Assembly (NCBI RefSeq): GCF_022846615.1
Contig: NZ_AP025637.1
Location: 4,489,001 to 4,553,000, forward strand
Direction: 5' to 3'
DNA: 64,000 bases
Source of the DNA: Roseomonas fluvialis
GTDB taxonomy: Bacteria > Pseudomonadota > Alphaproteobacteria > Acetobacterales > Acetobacteraceae
Part shown: piece by piece, positions 57,690 through 64,000 of the stretch
Layout of the letters: every line of letters begins with the position of its first letter
How positions within the stretch are numbered: position 1 is the first letter of the stretch
Notes under the pieces: generated by a model
What the model was told of the DNA's origin: nothing
Seen by the model: only the letters and a program-made list of their open reading frames with translations
The model's database searches: none
Translations under genes and position numbers: made by a program

Positions 57690-58645
57690 GGCACGCACAC
57701 CCCACCCTGGCGCTTATCCTGTTGGGCCTCGGCGCCTGCGCCTTCCGCCCGCCCGAGATCCGCTACGACGACGAGCCGATCCAGGCGACGCAGATCCCCG
57801 AGCCGCCGCGCCCCGTCGAGATCGTCGAGGTGCCGACGCCCCTGCCACTGCCGGGCCAGCTCCAGCGCATCCCGGCCGCGCGCCGCACGCCCGAGGCGCC
57901 GGATCCCACCGTGCGGGTCAACCAGGCCAACGCCGCCGCGCGCGTGCAGCCCGTGCGCGCGGGTTTCATCAACGCCGTGCAGGTCTACCCCTTCACGCCG
58001 GGCGCGCTCTATCAGGTCTACACGGCGCCCGGCCAGGTCACCGCCATCATGCTGCAGGAGGGCGAGACGCTGGTCGGCAACGGCCCCGTCGCCGGCGGCG
58101 ACACGGTGCGCTGGATCATCGGCGACACCGAGAGCGGCACCGGCCCCGCACGCCGCGTGCACATCATCGTCAAGCCGACCCGGCCCGACCTCACCACCAA
58201 CCTCATCATCAACACCGACCGCCGCACCTACCTGCTGGAGCTGCGCTCGACCGAACAGACGTACATGGCCTCCGTCTCCTGGCAGTATCCGCAGGACGCG
58301 CTGATCGCGCTGCGCCGGCAGAACGCCGCCGCACCCGTCGAGCAGGGGCTCGATCTCGCGCGGCTGCGCTTCCGCTACGAGATCGAGGGCGACAGCCCGG
58401 CCTGGCGGCCGCTGCGCGCCTTCGACGACGGGCGGCAGGTCTTCATCGAGTTCCCGCGCGGCATCGGCCAGGGCGAGATGCCGCCGCTCTTCGTCATCGG
58501 GCCGGAGGGTGAGGGGCAGCTCGTCAACTACCGCGTCCGGCAGAATTTTGTGATCGTCGACCGGCTCTTCGCGGCGGCCGAGCTGCGTCTCGGTGACCGG
58601 CAGCAGCGCGTGCGCATCGTGCGCACCGATGGCCGGGCGCGATGA
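57686..58645 (+). CDS. trbG: TrbG, VirB9-like outer-membrane-complex lipoprotein
   Basis: 319 residues. The signal sequence ends in the lipobox LGLGACAF, so the mature protein is probably lipid-anchored. The VirB9/CagX domain follows: VQVYPFTPGALYQVYTAPGQ, LVGNGPVAGGDTVRWIIGD, TNLIINTDRRTYLLELRSTE, and a C-terminal FVIVDRLFAAAELRLGDRQQ. It forms the outer-membrane core with TrbI. Overlaps both neighbours by four bases. Confidence 0.94.
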   Translation: MRHAHPTLALILLGLGACAFRPPEIRYDDEPIQATQIPEPPRPVEIVEVPTPLPLPGQLQRIPAARRTPEAPDPTVRVNQANAAARVQPVRAGFINAVQVYPFTPGALYQVYTAPGQVTAIMLQEGETLVGNGPVAGGDTVRWIIGDTESGTGPARRVHIIVKPTRPDLTTNLIINTDRRTYLLELRSTEQTYMASVSWQYPQDALIALRRQNAAAPVEQGLDLARLRFRYEIEGDSPAWRPLRAFDDGRQVFIEFPRGIGQGEMPPLFVIGPEGEGQLVNYRVRQNFVIVDRLFAAAELRLGDRQQRVRIVRTDGRAR

Positions 58646-59802
58646 GCGGGGCGGCGCCGGAACGGGGCGGGAGCGAGCGCGACATCGCCGCGGCGCTGCG
58701 CCTGCGCCCCGACCCGCCGCGCGTGGTGCGGCTCTCGCGGCGCGTACTCATCGGGCTCGGCGTCGCGGCGGGGCTCGGCATCGGGGCGGCGCTGATCGTG
58801 GCCCTCCAGGGCCGCAGCGGCGGCGAGGGGCCGCGCGAGCTCTACAGCACCGACCGGAACCCGCAGGCCGATGGTCTCGCCATGCTGCCGCGCGACTACG
58901 CCGGCATCCCACAGCTGGGGCCGCCGCTACCGGGCGATCTCGGCCGGCCGATCGTGCGCGCGCAGGAGCGCGGCCAGCCGGTCGTGCCGCCCCCAATCGC
59001 CACCACCGCCGATCCGGCGGAACAGCGGCGGCTTCAGGAGATCGAGGCGGCGCGCACCAGCCGGCTCTTTGTGCAGGTCGAGGCGCGGGGTGAACCGCGT
59101 GGCGCAGTGCCCGCCGGATCGCTGGCAGCGGATCCTGGTGCGTTGCCGATCGGTCCCGACGCCACCGACCGGCGGCTCGCCTTCCTGGGCGGGCCTGCCG
59201 ATCGCCGCACGACCTCTCCGGACCGTCTCCAGACACCGGCGAGCCCCTTCGTCATCCAGGCCGGGAGCGTCATCCCCGCGGCGCTGCTCACCGGCCTCCG
59301 CTCCGACCTGCCGGGGCAGATCACTGCCCAGGTCACAGCGAACGTCTTCGACAGCCCGACGGGGCGGCACCTGCTCATCCCGCAGGGCGCGCGCCTGATC
59401 GGCGCCTATGACAGCCGCGTCAGCTTCGGGCAGCGGCGCATCCTGCTGGTCTGGAACCGGCTCATCCTGCCCAACGGGCGCTCCATCGTGCTGGAACGCA
59501 TGCCCGGGGCCGACGAGGCAGGCTACGCGGGCCTCGAGGACGGGGTCGACTACCACTGGGGGCGGCTCTTCCTCGCCGCGGGCCTCGCGACGCTGCTCAA
59601 CCTCGGCCTGGAACTCGGCCGCGACGACGAAAGCGACATCGCCCGCGCCATCCGCGAGAGCGGCCAGGACACCGTCGGCCGCGCCGGCGAGGAGATCGTC
59701 CGCCGGCAGCTATCCGTCCCGCCGACACTGACCGTGCGCTCTGGCTTTCCGGTGCGCGTCATCGTCCACCGCGACCTCGTGCTTGAGCCCTACGGAGGCT
59801 GA
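58642..59802 (+). CDS. trbI: TrbI, VirB10-like energy-sensing scaffold
   Basis: 386 residues. A cytoplasmic start, one membrane helix (VLIGLGVAAGLGIGAALIVA) and a Pro-rich periplasmic stretch lead to the VirB10 barrel: FVIQAGSVIPAALLTGLRSD, GQITAQVTANVFDSPTGRHL, LLIPQGARLIGAYDSRVSFG and LVWNRLILPNGRSIVLERMP. It spans both membranes and completes the trb set. Four-base overlap with trbG; DUF2274 follows after 3 bp. Confidence 0.95.
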   Translation: MSGAAPERGGSERDIAAALRLRPDPPRVVRLSRRVLIGLGVAAGLGIGAALIVALQGRSGGEGPRELYSTDRNPQADGLAMLPRDYAGIPQLGPPLPGDLGRPIVRAQERGQPVVPPPIATTADPAEQRRLQEIEAARTSRLFVQVEARGEPRGAVPAGSLAADPGALPIGPDATDRRLAFLGGPADRRTTSPDRLQTPASPFVIQAGSVIPAALLTGLRSDLPGQITAQVTANVFDSPTGRHLLIPQGARLIGAYDSRVSFGQRRILLVWNRLILPNGRSIVLERMPGADEAGYAGLEDGVDYHWGRLFLAAGLATLLNLGLELGRDDESDIARAIRESGQDTVGRAGEEIVRRQLSVPPTLTVRSGFPVRVIVHRDLVLEPYGG

Positions 59803-59805
59803 CCC

Positions 59806-60063
59806 ATGCCGAAGCTGAAGCTTGGCCCGATCCTCGATGACCGGCCGGTGAAGCTCACCGTGGAGCTGCCGGCGGATCTCCACCGTGACCTGGTCGCCTA
59901 CGCGGAAGCGCTCTCGCGCGAGACGGGGCAGCAGGTCGAGCCCACGAAGCTCGTCGCGCCGATGCTGGCGCGGTTCCTCGCGAGCGATCGAGGGTTCCGC
60001 TCGGCACGCCGGCCCGCGCCTCGATCGAGGGCGCCGCAGCCTCAGCCGCCGCGCGATCCCTGA
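59806..60063 (+). CDS. DUF2274-domain protein
   Basis: 85 residues. KLKLGPILDDRPVKLTVELP followed by HRDLVAYAEALSRETGQ resembles a ribbon-helix-helix fold and is the DUF2274 protein that regularly ends trb operons in this ICE family. A DNA-binding, regulatory role is possible. Its 3' end overlaps the convergent LysR gene by 22 bases. Confidence 0.9.
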   Translation: MPKLKLGPILDDRPVKLTVELPADLHRDLVAYAEALSRETGQQVEPTKLVAPMLARFLASDRGFRSARRPAPRSRAPQPQPPRDP

Positions 60064-60989
60064 TTCGCACGCAGCTGCGCCAGGAAACGACGCAAGGCGG
60101 GGTTGTCGCGCTTGGGGTCCCAGTACGCCGCCGCCTCGACCATCGTCGGTCCCGTCTCGTCGCCGACAGGCCGGAACACGACGCCTGGATAGGCGGCGCC
60201 GGTCGCCGATTCCCCGACGATGGCCACGCCAAGCTTCGCGCCGACGAGATTGAACATCGCCTCGCGCCCGACCTCATGCGTGGTGAAGCGCGCGGCATGC
60301 CCGATCGGCAGAAGGCCCTGGATCATGGCCCGCACCTCCGGCCCCGAGCCGCTCGCCGTTGTGATGAACGTCTCGGTCACCAATTCGGACCACACCACCA
60401 ACTCACGGTCAGCAAGCCTGTGGCCATCCGGCAGCGCAACCAGCGCGGGTTCCCGCCACGAAGGCAAGCTGTCCAGCCCAAGCTCCTCCCGTGCGGTGAG
60501 GACAACGGCGATGTCCGCTCGACCTCGTCGCACGGCCCGCAGAAGATGCTCGCGCCCGCCCTCGACCATCGAAAACGACATTCGCGGATTCTGTCCGAGG
60601 AAGGTCAGCAGGCTGTCGCGAAGCTGCCCGTGCGAAAACGAGAAGTACGACGCCACTACCAGATGGCCGATGGCGCCGGCGCCCTCGGAGCGGGCGGAAG
60701 CCGCCGCGTCGTCGATCGCCGCCAGGATCAGCCGGGCTGCATCAAGGAACCGCTCACCGGTCTCGGTGGTCGTCACGCCGGACGAGCGTCGCTCGAACAG
60801 CGACACGCCGAGATCGTCCTCGAGCGCGCGCACGCGCCGGCTGACGGCCGATGGCGTCAGGTTCGCGGCGCGCGCCGCAAGCCGGATGCTCCCGAGGTCC
60901 CGGACCTGGCTCGCGAGCCATAGCGCGCGCAGGCTGATCGACCTGTCGAACCGACCATCCTTTGGGCTCGATCTACGCTTTCCCTTCAT
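60042..60989 (-). CDS. LysR-family regulator at the end of the ICE
   Basis: 315 residues. ALWLASQVRDLGSIRLAARA with LTPSAVSRRVRALEDDLG is the LysR helix-turn-helix, and LVVASYFSFSHGQLRDSLLT starts the effector domain. ATG 60989 fits conservation; the frame continues upstream to 61361 without resemblance to known proteins and is rejected. A LysR gene facing DUF2274 is common at this position in related elements, so it is probably backbone. Target genes cannot be named. Confidence 0.87.
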   Translation of the reverse strand: MKGKRRSSPKDGRFDRSISLRALWLASQVRDLGSIRLAARAANLTPSAVSRRVRALEDDLGVSLFERRSSGVTTTETGERFLDAARLILAAIDDAAASARSEGAGAIGHLVVASYFSFSHGQLRDSLLTFLGQNPRMSFSMVEGGREHLLRAVRRGRADIAVVLTAREELGLDSLPSWREPALVALPDGHRLADRELVVWSELVTETFITTASGSGPEVRAMIQGLLPIGHAARFTTHEVGREAMFNLVGAKLGVAIVGESATGAAYPGVVFRPVGDETGPTMVEAAAYWDPKRDNPALRRFLAQLRANQGSRGG

Positions 60990-61381
60990 CGCAGCCGGCC
61001 GCGAAGTCCGGCTGACCCCGATCCCGGTCAGTGACGGGCCTTGGAGCACGCCATCGGCGCGCAGGACCGGCCCTTCTGTCGAATGCGGCGCGAAGCGTGG
61101 CGCAGCGCGTCCACCATACGCAATCACATTTCTGCGGCCGCTTTGGCCCAAGCGAATTGCGCGAATGTGGTCGCCTCGGCTGGAGCGCCGCGCGCCGGAC
61201 ATCCGAGAAGCGCCCCCGCATGCTGCCGAGCCGCGCGCACCCGCTTGCGATTGCGGCTCGAAGGGCGTCGCCGACGACCCCGATTCGCTCTCCGACTGCT
61301 TCCGTGGTGCTTCCGTGAGCACCTGCAGCACGCGCCAGCCGAAAAACCCTTCAGCTAGCACCTTGATTAGTGTAGAGAATT
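60990..61381. other. non-coding stretch between LysR gene and tRNA; probable ICE end
   Basis: No gene or repeat can be supported. It lies between the last backbone gene and the 3' end of tRNA-Arg, so the right attachment site (attR or attL) should fall here or within the tRNA. The last 40 bases before the tRNA are AT-richer than their surroundings. Confidence 0.45.
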
Positions 61382-61458
<77 letters not shown>

Positions 61459-61581
61459 AGCCATGCAGCCATACCCCAGGCCACCCGCCGACGGAAGCCC
61501 CGAGCGCCATCGCGGAACCGCCATGTCATCCGGCTATCCGGTCCGATCGGCCGCCGGCATCCTCCCGCCAAGTCCGCACCG

Positions 61582-62100
61582 ACCATCCGCCCAAGCCGAG
61601 ACGCCGACCTCCCCGCCATCACCGCGATCTACGCCCACTGGGTCACGCACGGCCTGGCGAGCTTCGAACTCGACCCGCCGGGCCAGGACGAGATGGCGCT
61701 TCGCCGCGCTGCCGTGCTGGCGGCCGGCTACCCCTACTTCGTGGCGGAGCACGACGGGCGCGTCACCGGGTATGCCTATGCCTCGGCCTACCGGGCGCGC
61801 CCGGCGTACCGCTTCGCCGTCGAGAACTCGGTCTATGTGGCGCCGGGATCGACACGCGACGGCGCCGGCGCGGCGCTGCTCGACGCGTTGGTGGCCGAGT
61901 GCACCAATCGTGGCTTCCGGCTGATGATCGCGGTGATCGGCGATTCCGCCAACGCGCCGTCGATAGGCCTGCATGCGCGCGCCGGATTTGCTCGGGCTGG
62001 GCTGCTGCCCGCGGTGGGGTGGAAGCACGGGCGCTGGGTCGACAGCGTGCTCATGACGCGTCCGCTCGGCGCTGGGCCGGCGACGCCGCCGGCGGGCTGA
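61582..62100 (+). CDS. GNAT acetyltransferase (phosphinothricin acetyltransferase-like); start codon unclear
   Basis: About 172 residues from the first conserved position. TIRPSRDADLPAITAIYAHW starts the fold, ELDPPGQDEMALRRAAVLAA and FVAEHDGRVTGYAYASAYR follow, and SVYVAPGSTRDGAGAALLDA is the acetyl-CoA loop. LMIAVIGDSANAPSIGLHAR and the end are those of PAT/YncA-type N-acetyltransferases. No ATG, GTG or TTG exists in this frame between the tRNA and the conserved start. The nearest ATG (61523) is in another frame, and the first in-frame ATG (61691) would cut off the N-terminus. It may use a rare start, or be frameshifted. Confidence 0.75.
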   Translation, partial: TIRPSRDADLPAITAIYAHWVTHGLASFELDPPGQDEMALRRAAVLAAGYPYFVAEHDGRVTGYAYASAYRARPAYRFAVENSVYVAPGSTRDGAGAALLDALVAECTNRGFRLMIAVIGDSANAPSIGLHARAGFARAGLLPAVGWKHGRWVDSVLMTRPLGAGPATPPAG

Positions 62101-62122
62101 CCGCGCGCCCCCCCCCGGCCGT

Positions 62123-63730
62123 TCAGCCGAGCCCGAGCAGCTGCACCGCATGCCGAGCGAGCGGGCCGCGCTGCACCTTCGCACTCGCCGTCATGCCGAT
62201 GCTCTCGAACCCCTCGACCAGGCGCAGATGGCGCGGCACTTTGAAGCCAGCCATACGATCGCGCGCCCAGGCCAGCAGCTCGGCCTCGGTCGCGATCGCG
62301 CCGTCGTTCAACACGACGAATGCGCAGGGCACCTCGATCAGCCGAGGATCGGGCACGCCGACCACCACCGCCTGGCGGATGGCCGGGTGGCGATGGAGGA
62401 TATCCTCCACCTCCGCCGGCGCCACGTTCTCGCCGCCGACGCGAATGATCTCCTTGGCACGGCCGGCGAATTCCAGCCGACCGTCGGCGCCGAGGCGGCC
62501 GATGTCTCCGGTGGCGAGCCAGCCTTCGGCGTCGAGCGCGGCGGCGGTCTCGACGGGCTTGTCGAAGTAGCCCTGCATGACGCTCCATCCGCGCACCAGG
62601 ATCTCGCCAGCCTCGCCCGCGGCACAGTCGCGCCCAGTCGCCAGATCGCGGATACGGACCTCGATGCCGGGCTGCCGCCGCATGCGCGCCGAGACGCGCA
62701 CGTCTTCCGGTTCCCACCAGCACGACTGCGCGACATTAGGCGCGGCTTCCGACAGGCCATAGCCCACCACGCATTCGCGCGCGCCGAGTTCGTCGATGAT
62801 GCGCCGCACGATCGCAGGCGACGCCGCGGCCCATGCGCCGCGCAGCACCAGGCGCCGCTGTGCGCGATCCGGATGGTTCAGCAGCATCAGCGCCATGGTG
62901 TCGTTGCCCGAGACGTGCGTGCAGCGCTCGGCCTCCATCATGCGCAGCGCCTCGCCAGGTTCGAAGCGGTCCATGGTGACCAGCGTGGCGCAATGCTGCA
63001 GGCATGCCAGGATCGACAACGTGGTGCCAGCCACATGGAAGAACGGCCGTGCACTGTGGAAGCGATCGCCGATGCGCAGTCCCATCCGGCCACCGGAGAC
63101 GAACCCGTTCGCGCACATGCTGCGATGCGCCAGCATGACGCCCTTGGGGAAGGAGGTGGTGCCCGATGTGTACTGGATCAGCAGCGTGTCGTTGGGCGTG
63201 CACGTCGCCGGCCGCTCCGTCCCACCCTCCGCGAGGAAGGCGTCCCAGCCAAGCGTGCCGCGCGGCGGCGGCGCATCGTCCAAGACCACCACGCGCACGA
63301 GGTCGGGCAGCGAGGGATCCGGCAACACCGCGTCGATGCCAGGGCAGATGGCACGCAGCATCGCGAGGAAATCCACCTTCAGAACGCGCGCCCCCAGGAA
63401 CAGCACGCGCACGCGGGACTGCCGCAGTGCATAGGCGAGCTCATCCGCCTTGAACCGCGTATTGACCGGTACCGCCACCGCGCCGATCGACCCGATGGCG
63501 AGGAAAAGTGCTACCCAGCGCGGGCCGTTGCCGAGGCAGATGCCGACGTGATCGCCGCGCACCACGCCGGCGGCAACGAGTGCGCCGCGGACGCGCGCGA
63601 CCTGAGCGGCGAGCTGCGCGAAGGTCGCGCGACCCTCGGGTGCCACGATCGCCTCGACATCCGGTGCCAGCGTCGCGGCGCGCAGCAGCGCCTCCTCGGT
63701 GGTGAGCGGGCAGAGACGTGCAATATCCAT
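62123..63730 (-). CDS. acyl-CoA synthetase (AMP-dependent ligase)
   Basis: 535 residues. The P-loop-like YTSGTTSFPKGVMLAH (about 178), VGYGLSEAAP (A5 region), GWLATGDIGRLGADGRLEFA (A7) and the C-terminal hinge GRAKEIIRVGGENVAPAEVE are the adenylate-forming enzyme motifs of medium/long-chain acyl-CoA ligases. The final Lys region is MTASAKVQRG. It activates carboxylic acids to CoA thioesters. ATG 63730 overlaps the stop of the upstream enoyl-CoA hydratase gene (TGATG), so the two form an operon. Confidence 0.93.
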   Translation of the reverse strand: MDIARLCPLTTEEALLRAATLAPDVEAIVAPEGRATFAQLAAQVARVRGALVAAGVVRGDHVGICLGNGPRWVALFLAIGSIGAVAVPVNTRFKADELAYALRQSRVRVLFLGARVLKVDFLAMLRAICPGIDAVLPDPSLPDLVRVVVLDDAPPPRGTLGWDAFLAEGGTERPATCTPNDTLLIQYTSGTTSFPKGVMLAHRSMCANGFVSGGRMGLRIGDRFHSARPFFHVAGTTLSILACLQHCATLVTMDRFEPGEALRMMEAERCTHVSGNDTMALMLLNHPDRAQRRLVLRGAWAAASPAIVRRIIDELGARECVVGYGLSEAAPNVAQSCWWEPEDVRVSARMRRQPGIEVRIRDLATGRDCAAGEAGEILVRGWSVMQGYFDKPVETAAALDAEGWLATGDIGRLGADGRLEFAGRAKEIIRVGGENVAPAEVEDILHRHPAIRQAVVVGVPDPRLIEVPCAFVVLNDGAIATEAELLAWARDRMAGFKVPRHLRLVEGFESIGMTASAKVQRGPLARHAVQLLGLG

Positions 63731-64000
63731 CAGCGATCCCCGAAGCCGGCCATGGTGCGGCGCCATTCGGCGGCAGCCAGGCTCTCCTCGATGGCCATCA
63801 GTTCCGTGGCCAAGGCGCCGCGCGGGTCACGCTCCAGGCCCTCGTCGATGCAACGCTTGGCCAGCGCCAGCGCGGCGGGCGATGCCTTGGCGATGGTGGC
63901 GGCGATGCTGGCGACCGTCTCCTCCAGTTCGTCCGGCGCGACGATGCGGCTGACCAGGCCCGCGGCCAGCGCTTCAGCCGCCGAGAGCGTGCGGCCGGTG
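63730..64000 (-). CDS. enoyl-CoA hydratase/isomerase, C-terminal part (truncated by window)
   Basis: The last 89 residues read TGRTLSAAEALAAGLVSRIV then ALALAKRCIDEGLERDPRGA, the C-terminal helical region of crotonases. The catalytic part lies beyond the window end. Pairing with an acyl-CoA ligase suggests degradation of an organic acid through its CoA ester. This is chromosomal sequence beyond the ICE. Confidence 0.88.
   Translation of the reverse strand, partial: TGRTLSAAEALAAGLVSRIVAPDELEETVASIAATIAKASPAALALAKRCIDEGLERDPRGALATELMAIEESLAAAEWRRTMAGFGDR

Larger units (their letters stand above)
1..61381. mobile_element. Tn4371-like integrative and conjugative element (right-hand part)
   Basis: The gene order from ArdC/ParB through RepA, TraF, relaxase and TraG to TrbBCDEJLFGI-DUF2274-LysR matches the conserved maintenance and transfer modules of Tn4371-type ICEs as found in Alphaproteobacteria (established knowledge). 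The right boundary is inferred at the 3' end of a tRNA-Arg gene, because ordinary chromosomal genes start just after it. No integrase and no second attachment site are visible, so the element must continue left of the window. A plasmid carrying the same modules is possible, but the tRNA and fatty-acid genes on the right favour integration. Confidence 0.6.

Noticed and set aside
60990..61361. Upstream extension of the LysR gene to 61361
   Set aside because: The extra 124 residues are low-complexity and LysR proteins start near the helix-turn-helix.

Overview
The window is GC-rich (roughly two thirds G+C by eye, with strong codon-position bias that creates long antisense shadow frames). It looks like an alphaproteobacterium, probably Rhodospirillales/Acetobacteraceae, although no phylogenetic marker here proves this. 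From position 1 to about 61.38 kb it reads as the inner part and right end of one integrative and conjugative element (ICE) with a Tn4371-like backbone. The order is ArdC, ParB, Toprim protein, DUF2493, DUF736 x2, XRE, DUF2285, DUF6499/DUF2285, AlpA-like HTH, RepA, DUF2840, TraF peptidase, lytic transglycosylase, DUF3363 relaxase, TraG, CopG, TrbBCDEJLFGI, DUF2274 and LysR. No integrase is in the window, so the other end lies to the left. A minus-strand tRNA-Arg(CCG) at 61382-61458 follows, with its 3' end facing the ICE, which makes it a plausible attachment site. Beyond it is ordinary chromosome: a GNAT acetyltransferase, an acyl-CoA ligase and an enoyl-CoA hydratase.

The backbone is interrupted by cargo. 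(1) An Lrp/EamA pair lies at 0.5-2 kb. (2) A tightly overlapping five-gene cassette lies at 5.4-11.2 kb: a Dam-class adenine methylase, an SPPY-type methyltransferase, a Rad50-like zinc-hook ATPase, a small protein, and a PD-(D/E)XK nuclease. It is followed at once by an intact IS5-family insertion sequence (IRs and 4-bp target duplication found). I read this as a restriction-modification/ABC-three-component hybrid and the best candidate for an undescribed defence system. (3) A DISARM/BREX-like trio lies at 17.7-27.9 kb: an XRE-SNF2-DUF3883 helicase, a DUF1156 methylase and a DUF499 ATPase, with paired operator-like repeats at its start. (4) A VOC/aldo-keto reductase/DUF2798/LysR block lies between relaxase and traG. 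(5) A 10-kb block between copG and trbB holds a five-gene operon (LysR, two DJ-1/PfpI proteins, a PQQ-type sugar dehydrogenase, a propeller protein), an AraC regulator, and a PaoABC-like molybdenum aldehyde oxidoreductase. Blocks 4 and 5 share a possible aldehyde/dicarbonyl-detoxification theme (inference).

Non-coding structure is unusually rich. A putative replication origin (perfect DnaA box, three 16-bp iterons at 23-bp spacing, AT-rich dyad) sits inside the 3' end of repA. A structured repeat occurs three times (12848, 14900, 16664), with inner helices that differ in sequence but keep the fold. GC-rich hairpins lie 13-130 bp before the start codons of many backbone genes, two of them an identical 19-mer. 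A 14-bp direct repeat plus dyad precedes the relaxase (possible oriT). Degenerate features are a frameshifted DUF6499/DUF2285 gene, an IS481 transposase tail, and a GNAT gene without an ordinary start codon.
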